From Shewanella cyperi (lineage in GTDB: Bacteria > Pseudomonadota > Gammaproteobacteria > Enterobacterales > Shewanellaceae), in the NCBI RefSeq assembly GCF_017354985.1, contig NZ_CP071501.1, positions 1,445,501-1,509,500 on the forward strand: a stretch of 64,000 bases of DNA, given 5' to 3'. Shown here in pieces: positions 27,077 to 36,391 of the stretch. The position numbers and the translations under genes are program-made. Position 1 is the first letter of the stretch. Each line of letters opens with the position of its first letter. A model generated the notes under the pieces. It had not been told where the DNA came from, did not search any database, and saw nothing but the letters and a program-made list of their open reading frames with translations.

Positions 27077-28162
27077 TCAGTTTTGGAACGGGGTATTTTC
27101 TGCAAAATATTCGTGGCTGTCGGCGTTGTTCAGAGCCTGATCAGGGTTGCTGATGGCCAATGATTTGGCACCGCTTTGGCCGTAAACCACATCGTCAGTA
27201 CCGGCAACTACGTCAAAGTGGCTGGTCTCGTGAACTATGGTGCCGCCCTTGGAGTCGGTACCTGAAACTGGTGCAGTCCAGTAAGCATTACACAGGTAGA
27301 TCTTGTAAGGCTGGTTTGGATATACGTAAGCGTAGTAGCTCTTCTTACAGCTGCAGTCGAAGGTCAGTGGCTCGTTGTTCAGCGCCGAGTCAATCTTGTC
27401 GAAGTGTGTGGTGGCTGTGTTCCAACGGCTGCTGTTATAGGCACCGAACCAGGTGTTGTAACGCACTGAACTGGCAGGGCTGTTATTGCTCATCAGGTAG
27501 TTCTTGGCATCGGCCGCCATCACACGGGCCGCATCCAGACCTTGGAGAGCTTGGGTTTGTTGGGAGTTGCTGCAGCGACCGGAGAAGGACACGCCATTCA
27601 CTGTGCCACCTGTGTCACCACCGCCGGTACCGGGTTTGACTGTATTGCCGCTGCCCTTGGCTTCTACGTAGAAGCTTACTGAATCTGAGTGGATGCCATC
27701 TATGCCCAGACGTGCCAGTTTCTTTTCCTGGCCAGGGTTGGGGGCAAACAGTTGCATGGAGCTGACATCGTAGCTGATTTCATAGGTACCTGTTTCGCTC
27801 ATGTCATACAGGGAAGACAGCTCAACTTCATAAGACACGCTCTCGCCGGACTTGAGCTTGATGTAGTCTTGTTTTCCTGGCGCAGGGCGCTTGTAGTGGG
27901 CACCCAGATAGTGCTTTTCACTGCCGTTGACCGATACCTTGAACAGGGATTCTTCAACACCATCGGCAGCTGTGTACCACTTGAGGATCTTGACCGGTAC
28001 ATTCTCATCGTTGGTCAGGGTGACCTTGACCATGACATCTTCGCTGGCTTTGAAGTCCTGCTGGCTCATTTCCAGGCTGGCACGAATACCGTCTGCCAAA
28101 GCAGAGGTGCTGAAAATCACCGAACCCAGGGCGAGGGCGGAAAACAGTTTGCTGTGCTTCAT
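27077..28162 (-). CDS. Secreted M35 (deuterolysin/aspzincin) metalloprotease
   Basis: 361 residues: a signal peptide (LALGSVIFSTSALA), a propeptide with an Ig-like fold region, a Gly/Thr-rich linker near residue 185, then the aspzincin catalytic domain. The zinc motif is HETSH and the aspzincin signature GTDDVVYG follows, supplying the third (Asp) ligand. Relatives include peptidyl-Lys metalloendopeptidases and the Aeromonas toxin protease AsaP1, so lysine-directed cleavage is possible. The ATG at 28162 has AAGGAC upstream; the frame is open 21 codons further but without a signal peptide at that start. It has its own terminator and a long upstream gap. Confidence 0.9.
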   Translation of the reverse strand: MKHSKLFSALALGSVIFSTSALADGIRASLEMSQQDFKASEDVMVKVTLTNDENVPVKILKWYTAADGVEESLFKVSVNGSEKHYLGAHYKRPAPGKQDYIKLKSGESVSYEVELSSLYDMSETGTYEISYDVSSMQLFAPNPGQEKKLARLGIDGIHSDSVSFYVEAKGSGNTVKPGTGGGDTGGTVNGVSFSGRCSNSQQTQALQGLDAARVMAADAKNYLMSNNSPASSVRYNTWFGAYNSSRWNTATTHFDKIDSALNNEPLTFDCSCKKSYYAYVYPNQPYKIYLCNAYWTAPVSGTDSKGGTIVHETSHFDVVAGTDDVVYGQSGAKSLAISNPDQALNNADSHEYFAENTPFQN

Positions 28163-28489
28163 TTGCTTGTCCTTATTGTGTGTTCTCAGGTTTGTTATTG
28201 TCTGAATGTTATTTTTATGTTGCATTTGTTGCGATTCGGAGTGTAAGACGAATTTCCGATAGATGGCAACATAAATTTGGGTTTTTTAACGGTTTTGCAG
28301 TCAATTAAACCTGACATTCCTTATTAAACCGGAATGCATACCATAAAGTGTTGGTTAGGTTGGGGAAATCACCAGGATGTATACGGGGCGATGTAGGGTA
28401 AAATGCTCGTAACCTCAGGGAAGGCTGCTATTTTCAGGCGGTAGCCGGTGATTGGGGGAGGTATCGGTAAAATATCAATTTTTGGGCTG
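28163..28489. other. Intergenic region upstream of the M35 protease
   Basis: No convincing ORF or RNA gene. It presumably holds the protease promoter. The only structure noted is a 6-10-6 inverted repeat, CATTCC/GGAATG at 28315-28336, which might be an operator. Confidence 0.5.
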
Positions 28490-28521
28490 TAAAAATAAAC
28501 AGGCAGCACGAAGGCTGCCTG
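28490..28521 (-). terminator. Terminator of the mtrDEF-omcA unit
   Basis: On the minus strand CAGGCAGC and GCTGCCTG pair around a 6-nt loop and are followed by TTTATTTTT. It starts 21 nt after the omcA-like stop and closes the four-gene cytochrome cluster. Confidence 0.85.
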
Positions 28522-28542
28522 CAAATCGATGGGTATTGGATT

Positions 28543-30705
28543 TCAGTCAAATCGGATTGGGTGCACCTTATCAACACCGAATGCCTGGCCCTCGCCGTGA
28601 CAGACGGCGCAGGTTTCGGCGCCAGCCTGGTAGGTACCACGAGGATCATTGGCTGCCCCGCCATTGGTGCGTATGTGTGACAACAGCGATTCCTTGGGAC
28701 CGTGGCAACTGACGCAGGCCGAGGCTGTGGGTGAGTACTCAACCTCGTTACCCAGTTCGTCCACGGCCGGTGTGGCCGGCACCTTGTTCAATCCCGCCAG
28801 GGTCAACTGACCCGCTTTATGGCAGCTGCCACAATTGCCAATGTATTCAGGGAAGGTGATTTCTTCAGCCCGTACCACCGCTGTCTGCCCATGGCGGGCA
28901 TGGATCAGTACCTTGAAGTCGATATGATCCTGAATCAAGCCATTGGCACTGCTGGCCCAGGCCGGGTTGTGACAGGTCTGGCATTCGCCCTCAAAGTTGC
29001 TGCGACGACCGCTGTGATGCATCTTGCTGGAGAATTTGGCCAGATACTGATTGTCATGGCACTGGGCACAGCTTTCATTGCTGACCACAGAGCGGCGTGG
29101 GCTGACGCCGGTGTCGCCACTGAGGTTGAACACCACGGCCTTGCCGGGGATCACCGACGGATTGAATGCCTCGTCGGTTCCTGTACCACAGGCAACGCCG
29201 GTGAGTGTGTCCCTGTCGACACACATCTGGGTGGTGATAAAGGCACTGGCGCTTGCGGCTGACACCTTGGTGGAGTCAAGGCTGGAAGCGACATCATAAC
29301 TGTAGATGCCATCGGCACCCGCAACCGGTGCCAGGGTCAGCAAATTGATGGAGGCGCGGCCTTTGGTAAAGTCCACATCGTTGCCAAAACCAAGGTACAG
29401 GGTGCTGTATTTCAGTCTGGTATCGGCGTTGGGGCTAGGCTGGGCCACGCCCTTACTGTCCATAAAGCTGACACTGAAGCTCAACCTGCCGCCTTCGAGA
29501 CGTGCCGAATTGGCCACCAAGGCTGCTTTATAGTCCAGACGTACATTTTCCTTGGCGATGGCATCGGTAACGTGGTGTCCTGCACCTTCATCGTCTTTTT
29601 CCGAGTGACAGACCACGCATTCATGCTCGGCCTGATAGCTGGCGTGCATTTCTTCCTTGATGGTCACAGGGTCGGTGGAATCCGAGTGACAGGAACCGCA
29701 GGCCAGGGCTCTGTGGTGACGGAAGTTAGCGGCATCCACCGGACGGCCTTCGCCTTCCTGGTGGCATACGCGGCAGTCATAGAGATCGGCGGGGAAGGTG
29801 ACTTCGCTGAAGTCTTGGAGCCGGCCACCGTAACCCACCATCAGGTAATCGGCCTTGTGGATCTTGTGCACCATGTATCCGAGATCCAGCGGCGCGCCGG
29901 TTTCGGGATCGGCGGCATAGCTGGTATGACACATTTGACAATTGGCCGTGTCAATGCGCCGGCCACCGTGCAGGATCAAGCTGGGGGCGCTGCTCAGGGC
30001 ATAGTTGTCACCGTGACAACGTAGACAGGAGTCCTGGGTATTCTCGACGATACGGGTCATCTCTTCGCTGGCTTCAAGTCCGGTGGCCGGAACGAAGTCA
30101 TAATGGGTGTTGATCAGCCGAGCACGGTCGCTGTCGAGCCGCAGTTCCATGCTGACCCTGTGGACCAGGCTTGGCGCATAGCTGAGATCCAGTCCCTCAA
30201 TGGCCGTCACACTGGCCAGGTTCTGGCGGAAGGTGTAACGGTAATGGCCGGGCTCAGGTTGGGTCAGACATTCCTGGCGGCAGCTGGTTTCGATTGTCGG
30301 CTGGACCTTGGGGCCGGCCTTGTCTTGGTAACCGGACGGTATGGCGGCACTGTTGGGGGCCACCAGGTTATTCATATAGTTGACCCATTGGGGCGTCTTG
30401 TAACCTTCACCTTCCTGGGGGACCAGTTTGGCTATGCCCATCCCCAAGGTGTCAACACCGGGGTAAGTGTCGAGATCTGTGATGGCAACGCCATTGGCAT
30501 TGGTGAAGTCGAAGTCCACCATCACAGTGCCAGCATCTATGCTGACCTGGGTGATCTTGGCCTTGATGCTGCTGGCCTGATTGAGTGACATGCCGACCGT
30601 AGCCGGGGTTCCGGGTTCTCCGTCTTTGCCGTCATTGCCGCAGCCCCACAGCAGGCTGCAGGTCAGCAGGGGAAGCACGAGGGCTTTATATTTGAGTTCT
30701 ATCAT
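28543..30705 (-). CDS. omcA: OmcA-like decaheme outer-membrane c-type cytochrome
   Basis: 720-residue cell-surface lipoprotein (lipobox LLWGC) with exactly ten CXXCH heme sites, five in each half (CLRCH, CQMCH, CRVCH, CGSCH, CVVCH; CAQCH, CQTCH, CGSCH, CVSCH, CAVCH). The two five-heme domains alternate with beta-rich domains, the OmcA/MtrC architecture used to pass electrons to extracellular minerals and flavins. A CX3C pair near residue 142 and a CX10C pair before heme 6 may form disulfides. Length is close to OmcA (about 735), and it lies after mtrF as in S. oneidensis. UndA is a less likely alternative because it has eleven hemes. Confidence 0.86.
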   Translation of the reverse strand: MIELKYKALVLPLLTCSLLWGCGNDGKDGEPGTPATVGMSLNQASSIKAKITQVSIDAGTVMVDFDFTNANGVAITDLDTYPGVDTLGMGIAKLVPQEGEGYKTPQWVNYMNNLVAPNSAAIPSGYQDKAGPKVQPTIETSCRQECLTQPEPGHYRYTFRQNLASVTAIEGLDLSYAPSLVHRVSMELRLDSDRARLINTHYDFVPATGLEASEEMTRIVENTQDSCLRCHGDNYALSSAPSLILHGGRRIDTANCQMCHTSYAADPETGAPLDLGYMVHKIHKADYLMVGYGGRLQDFSEVTFPADLYDCRVCHQEGEGRPVDAANFRHHRALACGSCHSDSTDPVTIKEEMHASYQAEHECVVCHSEKDDEGAGHHVTDAIAKENVRLDYKAALVANSARLEGGRLSFSVSFMDSKGVAQPSPNADTRLKYSTLYLGFGNDVDFTKGRASINLLTLAPVAGADGIYSYDVASSLDSTKVSAASASAFITTQMCVDRDTLTGVACGTGTDEAFNPSVIPGKAVVFNLSGDTGVSPRRSVVSNESCAQCHDNQYLAKFSSKMHHSGRRSNFEGECQTCHNPAWASSANGLIQDHIDFKVLIHARHGQTAVVRAEEITFPEYIGNCGSCHKAGQLTLAGLNKVPATPAVDELGNEVEYSPTASACVSCHGPKESLLSHIRTNGGAANDPRGTYQAGAETCAVCHGEGQAFGVDKVHPIRFD

Positions 30706-30742
30706 AGCTGTTTACCATTCCATATCATGAGCCGGGGGTTTA

Positions 30743-30761
30743 GGGCCCGCCAGGCGGGCCC
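30743..30761 (-). other. GC-rich hairpin between mtrF and the omcA-like gene
   Basis: GGGCCCGCC and its complement form a near-perfect palindrome in the 61-bp gap, with no T-tract. It may act as a processing or stability element giving different mRNA levels of the two cytochromes. Confidence 0.5.
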
Positions 30762-30766
30762 CGCTG

Positions 30767-32683
30767 TCAGCGGATCGGGTGTACCTTGAGTACATCAACC
30801 GGTCCGCCCTGCCCATGGCAGGTGGCGCAACTTTCGGTGCCGGCGGTGGCATCGGCCAGGCTGGCGGCAAAGGCGGCGCCTTGTTGGATCATGTGGTTAT
30901 GAGTCTGTTCATCCTCGTGGCAATTACTGCAAATTGCGGCAGTGGCACTGGTGAAGCTGCCATCGCTCAGGGCCAGTGGCTGCACTTCTTTTGCCAGCGG
31001 CAGTGCAATGCTCAGGACGCCACTGTCGTTATTGACGTGGCAGGTGGCGCAATTGCCGAGTTCACTTGGGAAATGCAGTTCTTCGAAGCCTTCAAACTTG
31101 CCGCCGTGCAGCGCATGGATAAGCTGCTTGAAATCCACGCTGGTATGGCTTGGGTTGGCGGCTGTGGCATCGGCGGTGCGATTGTGGTTGTGACACAACT
31201 GGCACTGGCCTTCCAGATCGTTACGGGCACCGTGAATGGTCAGTTGCTGATCGCCGTGGCAATTGCCGCAGCTGTCGTTGGCCACTATGGTGCGGCGTCC
31301 CTTGGCACTCAGTGCTGTGTTGCTGAAGCTCACATGGCTGGCCTTGATTGGCAGTGCATCCACGTTATCGCCGCAGGCGGTAAGTGAGGCGCCGTCGGCA
31401 CAGATACGACCCTGAATGGCCAGGGTACCCAGATCCACTTCGGTACCAGGCAGTATGGTGAGACCGGTAATCTGGTAAGTGAAACTGCCATTGCTGCCGG
31501 AGATGGGCTCCACCTCGTGCAGACGGATGTTGCGGGCACTGCGATTGGTGTAATCAACACTCAGGCCCCAGTTGGCATAAATGCGCAGGTCACTGACGAA
31601 GGACAGGGTATTTGCCGCGCCAAAGACTTCGCCCGTTTGAGGATTGCTGAGCTTGACCGCTACTGTCACTGTGCCGCTGTCGTCCATGCTGGCCGAGGTG
31701 ATATCAGCCTGGAACTGCGCCAATGCCATTTGCCGGTCGGCGTCACTGTGGACTTCCGCCGTCCATTCGGCATTGTGGCAGGCAACGCAATTACTGTTGT
31801 TGGCCTGTGCCGGATGGCCTGTACCGGCCACAAAGTCGATGTCCGTGTGGCAGCTGCCACAGGCTTCCATGGTGGGGACTGTGTGCCAATTATCGCGCTC
31901 TGCCAGCATGTCGTTGTCTTTGTGACATACCTGGCAGTCGGACAGGCTGCGGGGGAAGCCTTCCAGGTGTTTATTGTGGATCATGGGCGCGAACACATGG
32001 GCAGGGTCGCTGACCCGGGTCAGGTTATGGCAGCTGACGCAGGTCTGGGTCTGGTTGTAGTTGCCCCGGTGGAAAGCCAGATCCGTATGGCAGCCATTAC
32101 AGGCCTCGATACTGACAATTTCGCGGCCGTAGACAGGGTCATTGCCGGCAACAGTCCAGTCCAGATGCTGGTTGGTCACCGGCAGAGCAGTTCCATCGGC
32201 AAGGTTGTCGCCACCGACCTTGACTATCATGCGCTCGGTGGCACCGGCAACCAGACTCTGGCCATTCATGCCGTCGAGCACTGTGCTGAATTTATAGCTG
32301 TAACTGCCGTTTTTGAAATCGGTAAAAATGCCCGGGCAATTGGCATCGCAGGTCTCGGCACCAAAATGTTGCCACTGGCTGGCATCACCGGCATTTGTGT
32401 AGCCCTGGGGCAGGAGTTGCGCGGCAATAAATCGGGCTGAGGGGATGCCGATTACGGCCTCGTCGTCCTGATTGTGTACCGAGAAATTGACCTCGGGAAT
32501 GCCATCGGTCAGTTTCACCGAGTTAATATCAATGGTCAGGCTGTCGATGCTGATGGCCGGATCGCCTGCGGGGGCACCCGGTTCACCGTCTTTGCCGTCG
32601 CTGCCGCCGCAGGCCGACAGGCACAGCGCCAACAGTGGCAGTAAGCTTGCCCTGTGGCGCGAAATGAAAGAATTAGAGCTCAT
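30767..32683 (-). CDS. mtrF: MtrF decaheme outer-membrane cytochrome
   Basis: 638-residue lipoprotein (lipobox LSAC followed by a GSDGKDGEPG spacer) with ten CXXCH sites in two groups of five. The order CNGCH, CVSCH, CQVCH, CGSCH, CVACH then CGNCH, CQLCH, CATCH, CSNCH, CATCH and the C-terminal DVLKVHPI match MtrF, as do length and the IPSARFIAAQLLPQG and CQLCHN segments. A CX8C pair lies in the second beta domain (CADGASLTAC), the redox-sensitive disulfide position of this family. MtrF is the surface terminal of the MtrDEF conduit. It starts 30 bp after mtrE with AAAGGAA as ribosome-binding site. Confidence 0.92.
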   Translation of the reverse strand: MSSNSFISRHRASLLPLLALCLSACGGSDGKDGEPGAPAGDPAISIDSLTIDINSVKLTDGIPEVNFSVHNQDDEAVIGIPSARFIAAQLLPQGYTNAGDASQWQHFGAETCDANCPGIFTDFKNGSYSYKFSTVLDGMNGQSLVAGATERMIVKVGGDNLADGTALPVTNQHLDWTVAGNDPVYGREIVSIEACNGCHTDLAFHRGNYNQTQTCVSCHNLTRVSDPAHVFAPMIHNKHLEGFPRSLSDCQVCHKDNDMLAERDNWHTVPTMEACGSCHTDIDFVAGTGHPAQANNSNCVACHNAEWTAEVHSDADRQMALAQFQADITSASMDDSGTVTVAVKLSNPQTGEVFGAANTLSFVSDLRIYANWGLSVDYTNRSARNIRLHEVEPISGSNGSFTYQITGLTILPGTEVDLGTLAIQGRICADGASLTACGDNVDALPIKASHVSFSNTALSAKGRRTIVANDSCGNCHGDQQLTIHGARNDLEGQCQLCHNHNRTADATAANPSHTSVDFKQLIHALHGGKFEGFEELHFPSELGNCATCHVNNDSGVLSIALPLAKEVQPLALSDGSFTSATAAICSNCHEDEQTHNHMIQQGAAFAASLADATAGTESCATCHGQGGPVDVLKVHPIR

Positions 32684-32713
32684 AATGCGTTCCTTTAATC
32701 CCTTTGAATGCCG

Positions 32714-34789
32714 TTACCAGCGATAACTCAGGCTGAGGCCCAGGTAATGTGCGCTGTAGTCCTGTCCCAGATCACCGAGCAATATCACATTGGGGATGCT
32801 GCTTGGGCTCAGGCCATCATTGCTCCAGTCTCTGTCTTCATAGGACTCGAACAGCCAATCCAGCCGCAGCGACATGCGCTCACTGAAGCTGTAATCGGCA
32901 TGGGCCTTCAGGGTGTGGCGCACGCTGTCGTAATCGCCGTAGGGACTTTCCAGACCCATTTCGATATTGGTATCGCTTTGGCCGTCGGCGTATTGGTAAT
33001 CAAGGCCAAGGGCCAGGCGATTGTCCATCAGGCCTGCCCAATCGAGCCCCAGTCCCGCTGCCGTGCTGCGATCCCGTATTTCGGCTTTCCAGTTGGGCGT
33101 GCTTCCCAGGGTGCTGCCTGCCTGGTCGCTGTCCCGCCAATCCTGATTGGCAAAACCGTGCAGGGACAGGTTTTCCGACAGGGGATATTGGGCCGACAAG
33201 GCCAGGCCCGTGTAGCGCACATCGGTCAGACCGACCAAGCTGTTGTCATAGTCTTCGCGGCCGCTGCGCACCGCAAATTGCACACCGAGCTCGCCAAAGC
33301 GGTGATCGGCTTCCAGCGATATTCTCTGGCGTTCGCGGTCTGCCAAATAGCTTTGACGTAAATAAGCGTTGCTTTGGCTGTTATAGTCACTGCCGTTGCG
33401 ATCGGCGGCTTCGCCCTTGAGTCTGAGTTTCCAGTCCTCATTGATGCGCACCGCCAGGGTGGCATAGAGGCTGGATTCAAACAGGCTGTCCCGACTCAGT
33501 CCGCTGTAATTGTTGTGATCGTAGCGATAGCCGGTATCCAAAGACCAATCACGGTTGAACCTGTACTTGGCGCCGAGATCCAGTTTTTGGCGGGTTCTGT
33601 CGTAGCCGACATTATTGGCCAGACCGCGGTCGAGACTGTCGGTGACTATGATGGGGAACTGCGCTATCTGGGTCTGATTATCTCTGTCCAGATAGCTGTA
33701 ACGGGCCCTTACCGATAACTCATTGGTGATACGGCCGTTATAGCGCAGCGACATGTCGGTGATGTTCACCTTGGCATCGGCACTGGCTACCGGCAAAACC
33801 GGACTTGCGCCATTGATGGTGGCGGGCAGCAAATCCTCGTCCTGAGTCAAACTACTGTAACCGGCGTGCATCAGCACTTGATGTCCGGCTTCATGCAGTT
33901 GGGAGTCCAGTGCCAGTCGAACCATCTTGTTGTCGGGAGCCACAGCATTCTGTCCGGCTATGGCGTCACCAAAGGTCGGTTGGAACGGGTTATTCCAATA
34001 GAGGCGGGTGTGATCGTTGCGATATTGGCTCATTTGCGCATTCATGCCCGCAAGCCAGCCTTCACCCTGCATGTAGAGTCTGGCATCAACACTGTCTGTG
34101 CTGTCGTCGATTGGACGAGCCACCATGGCACTGTTGGTAAGTAGGTTAACATTGCCACGCTGATGGCCATCCCGGGTCTCATGCCGATAGTCGAGCTTGC
34201 CCTGGAGTTTGTCGCCTTCGACGTTGGCATTGACACTGAAGCGCTGACGTTTCTTTTCCAACAACACAGCATTGGCATCGGTAAGACCGGGCATGTCGGC
34301 GCTGGTGGCGCCGGTTTGCCAATTGCTTGGCAACAGCAGTTCATCGCCTTGGACGGCAAACGGGCTCATTCCCGTGGAATCAAAGCTTGCAAGTCCCTGA
34401 TAAGCGAGACGTACACCATAGCTGCCGGGTTTGCCGACATTAATCTCGGCTCGACCGGCATCGTAACCCAGCTTGTCGGCGTCAACGCTCAGGCGATAGC
34501 CGGAACCTGTTTTGTGGACCACTTTCGCGCTGACATAGGCGGCTGCGCCATCGACGTCATTGCCCGTGCTGTTGAGCAGATGCGGTTCGTCCTGTTGGTA
34601 GCTGGCGCCCAGGGTCACGCTGCTCTTGGGGTCTTCACTGACAAGACAACGTTTACATTCCCAGGCTTTCTTGTTGATTTTGTCCCGGTTGGCATTGGCC
34701 AGGCCATAACCCTCGGCCTGGGCCGTACCGCAGGCGAAGGCGACTGCGGTGGCAACCAGGCTGAGGACGGGGAGTGATACTGTTCTCAT
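32714..34789 (-). CDS. mtrE: MtrE outer-membrane beta-barrel (MtrB/PioB family)
   Basis: 691-residue porin-like sheath protein. It has a signal peptide ending AQA, then a short soluble segment with the conserved CXXC pair (CKRC) found in metal-reduction MtrB proteins, and a long series of amphipathic beta strands ending in Trp (GLSLSYRW). It would hold the periplasmic decaheme MtrD and the surface MtrF together across the outer membrane. Its Shine-Dalgarno (AAGGAG) overlaps the mtrD stop codon, so translation is coupled. The name MtrE rather than MtrB is based on gene order. Confidence 0.9.
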   Translation of the reverse strand: MRTVSLPVLSLVATAVAFACGTAQAEGYGLANANRDKINKKAWECKRCLVSEDPKSSVTLGASYQQDEPHLLNSTGNDVDGAAAYVSAKVVHKTGSGYRLSVDADKLGYDAGRAEINVGKPGSYGVRLAYQGLASFDSTGMSPFAVQGDELLLPSNWQTGATSADMPGLTDANAVLLEKKRQRFSVNANVEGDKLQGKLDYRHETRDGHQRGNVNLLTNSAMVARPIDDSTDSVDARLYMQGEGWLAGMNAQMSQYRNDHTRLYWNNPFQPTFGDAIAGQNAVAPDNKMVRLALDSQLHEAGHQVLMHAGYSSLTQDEDLLPATINGASPVLPVASADAKVNITDMSLRYNGRITNELSVRARYSYLDRDNQTQIAQFPIIVTDSLDRGLANNVGYDRTRQKLDLGAKYRFNRDWSLDTGYRYDHNNYSGLSRDSLFESSLYATLAVRINEDWKLRLKGEAADRNGSDYNSQSNAYLRQSYLADRERQRISLEADHRFGELGVQFAVRSGREDYDNSLVGLTDVRYTGLALSAQYPLSENLSLHGFANQDWRDSDQAGSTLGSTPNWKAEIRDRSTAAGLGLDWAGLMDNRLALGLDYQYADGQSDTNIEMGLESPYGDYDSVRHTLKAHADYSFSERMSLRLDWLFESYEDRDWSNDGLSPSSIPNVILLGDLGQDYSAHYLGLSLSYRW

Positions 34790-34801
34790 GGTCTGCTCTC
34801 C

Positions 34802-35758
34802 TTAGCGCTGCAGCAGGTTGCCGGAAGGGTGGTTGGAACCATGGACCTGTCCATGGCAGTTCATGCAACTTTGGCCTGCGGTAAAGGCATTGGGCTGGCC
34901 GTTGAAGTAGGCATTACCTGTATGTCCGACCGAGGCGTGGCACTGTTGACACAGTTGTGGGGCCTTGATGGTCAGCATGGCTTCGTTAACGCTGCCGTGG
35001 GGATTGTGGCAGTTGACGCAGTTATCCGTGACCGGTGCGTGCTCCCACAACATGGGACCGCGCTTCTCGGCGTGACAGCTGTAACAGTTGTCGTTGACGC
35101 TCATTTTTTTCAGGCTGGAATCCGCCAGGCTGCCATGGGCATTGTGGCAATCGCTGCACACCATCTGGTTATTCTTCAACGGATGGGCCGAGCGCTGGTG
35201 CAGCTGCGCCCTTTGTTCCGTATGACATTGGGTACAGATGGCCACTTCCTGGGATTTATCCCGGATGGGGTCGTTCGCAACGTGGATCTGGTGACAGCTG
35301 GCGCAGGGGACATCGGCATTGTCGTGATGATTGCCTTGCCAGGCCATGCGCTCTTCATCGTTATGGCAGCTTAAACAGATGCTGTTTTGCTTTTCAGCCG
35401 GAACAGGGGAGTTCAGCCCGAAGGTGATCATGGGATCCTTGCTGTTCTTCTTGTTATGGGTCCCAAGGGGGCCGTGGCAGGCTTCGCATTGGAGATCCGC
35501 CATGGGGCTTTTCGGATTGTCGAGGTTGCCGTGGGCACCATCAAACATGGCCATCACGGTGGCACTCTTACGGTGGCAGGTCAGGCAAGTATCCGCGCCT
35601 TTGGGGGAATACTTTCCGTCGGCAAATTTCTTGTCGAGTTGAGCTTCCACTTCGGCGGCGGGGACATCTTGCCAGGGCGTAGCCTGCAGGTGCAGGCTCG
35701 GCAACAACAGTAGCCCGATGGCAATCAGCCAACGGGTCATAGAGGATTCCATGTTCAT
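34802..35758 (-). CDS. mtrD: MtrD periplasmic decaheme cytochrome (MtrA/DmsE family)
   Basis: 318-residue secreted protein with a signal peptide ([16 protein letters not shown]) and ten CXXCH sites spread evenly (CLTCH to CMNCH), the MtrA-type nanowire that carries electrons through the outer-membrane barrel. The Met at 35758 has AGGAA with 8-nt spacing; the first in-frame ATG at 35764 would sit too close to it. It is the first gene of the mtrDEF-omcA cluster and is divergent from feoAB; a perfect CRP palindrome lies about 165 bp upstream. DmsE-type annotation is an alternative, but no DMSO reductase genes are present. Confidence 0.9.
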   Translation of the reverse strand: MNMESSMTRWLIAIGLLLLPSLHLQATPWQDVPAAEVEAQLDKKFADGKYSPKGADTCLTCHRKSATVMAMFDGAHGNLDNPKSPMADLQCEACHGPLGTHNKKNSKDPMITFGLNSPVPAEKQNSICLSCHNDEERMAWQGNHHDNADVPCASCHQIHVANDPIRDKSQEVAICTQCHTEQRAQLHQRSAHPLKNNQMVCSDCHNAHGSLADSSLKKMSVNDNCYSCHAEKRGPMLWEHAPVTDNCVNCHNPHGSVNEAMLTIKAPQLCQQCHASVGHTGNAYFNGQPNAFTAGQSCMNCHGQVHGSNHPSGNLLQR

Positions 35759-35914
35759 TCTCATACTTCCTGGGCGCGTTCTGGTTGAGTTTGTTTTTTA
35801 ATTGGTTTTTAGCCTGAGGCTAGTGAATCAGTGTAGAACATGATTATTACTTTCTGTTAATCGGGAACTAAAAACCAGACCGAAACTACTGATAATTAGG
35901 TATTTACTTTAGGC

Positions 35915-35930
35915 TGTGATCTCTATCACA
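35915..35930. promoter_or_regulatory. Perfect CRP palindrome between mtrD and feoA
   Basis: TGTGA-N6-TCACA matches the CRP core consensus at all ten positions. It is centred 164 bp from the mtrD start and 214 bp from the feoA start. CRP is the known main activator of anaerobic respiration genes in Shewanella, so mtrDEF activation is expected. Promoter hexamers could not be assigned. Confidence 0.8.
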
Positions 35931-36023
35931 GGGACGGTGGGCAGGAGCCATGGCCAAATGAGAGAAACTTGCATTGGCGGCATTTATTCTGCTGCCGTTT
36001 TGGCCCATAATAGGCAACGTTAG

Positions 36024-36038
36024 TGAAAACTATTATCG
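36024..36038. promoter_or_regulatory. Candidate Fur box upstream of feoA
   Basis: Reading the minus strand, the 15 bp compare with the Fur core TGATAAT-N-ATTATCA at 11 of 14 positions. It lies about 100 bp before the feoA start and includes a possible -10 (TATTAT, 36031-36036), consistent with iron repression of ferrous iron uptake. Confidence 0.5.
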
Positions 36039-36136
36039 TTACCAGTTGGAAATTTGATCCAGGTTGGATTACTTGCTCTGGATTTTGGGTAAAATGCCGG
36101 AATCTGAGTCGGTGCTGTAACTAGAGTAAATTATCG

Positions 36137-36391
36137 ATGAAATTGAGTGAGCTCAGTCCAGGTGAGCGGGCGGTGATATCCCAGGTGGGTCATCTGGATT
36201 TACCGCAGACAGTGAAACGCAAATTATTGTCCATGGGGATCACTCCTGATACCAGGTTGACACTGATCCGCAGGGCTCCCATGGGGTCCGGGCTCGAATT
36301 TGATATTCGTGGCAGCAAGCTGTGTATGCGCAAGGAATTGGCAGACATTATCGAAGTTAATCGCTGTGAGACGGGAGATATCAATGACTAA
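36137..36391 (+). CDS. feoA: FeoA, ferrous iron transport accessory protein
   Basis: 84-residue cytosolic SH3-like protein (MKLSELSPGERAVISQVG; MGITPDTRLTLIRRAPMG; EFDIRGSKLCMRKELA) required for FeoB-dependent ferrous iron uptake. The start is the first ATG of the frame and length is typical. It overlaps feoB by 8 bp, so the two are translationally coupled. In S. oneidensis feoAB also flanks mtrD. Confidence 0.92.
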   Translation: MKLSELSPGERAVISQVGHLDLPQTVKRKLLSMGITPDTRLTLIRRAPMGSGLEFDIRGSKLCMRKELADIIEVNRCETGDIND

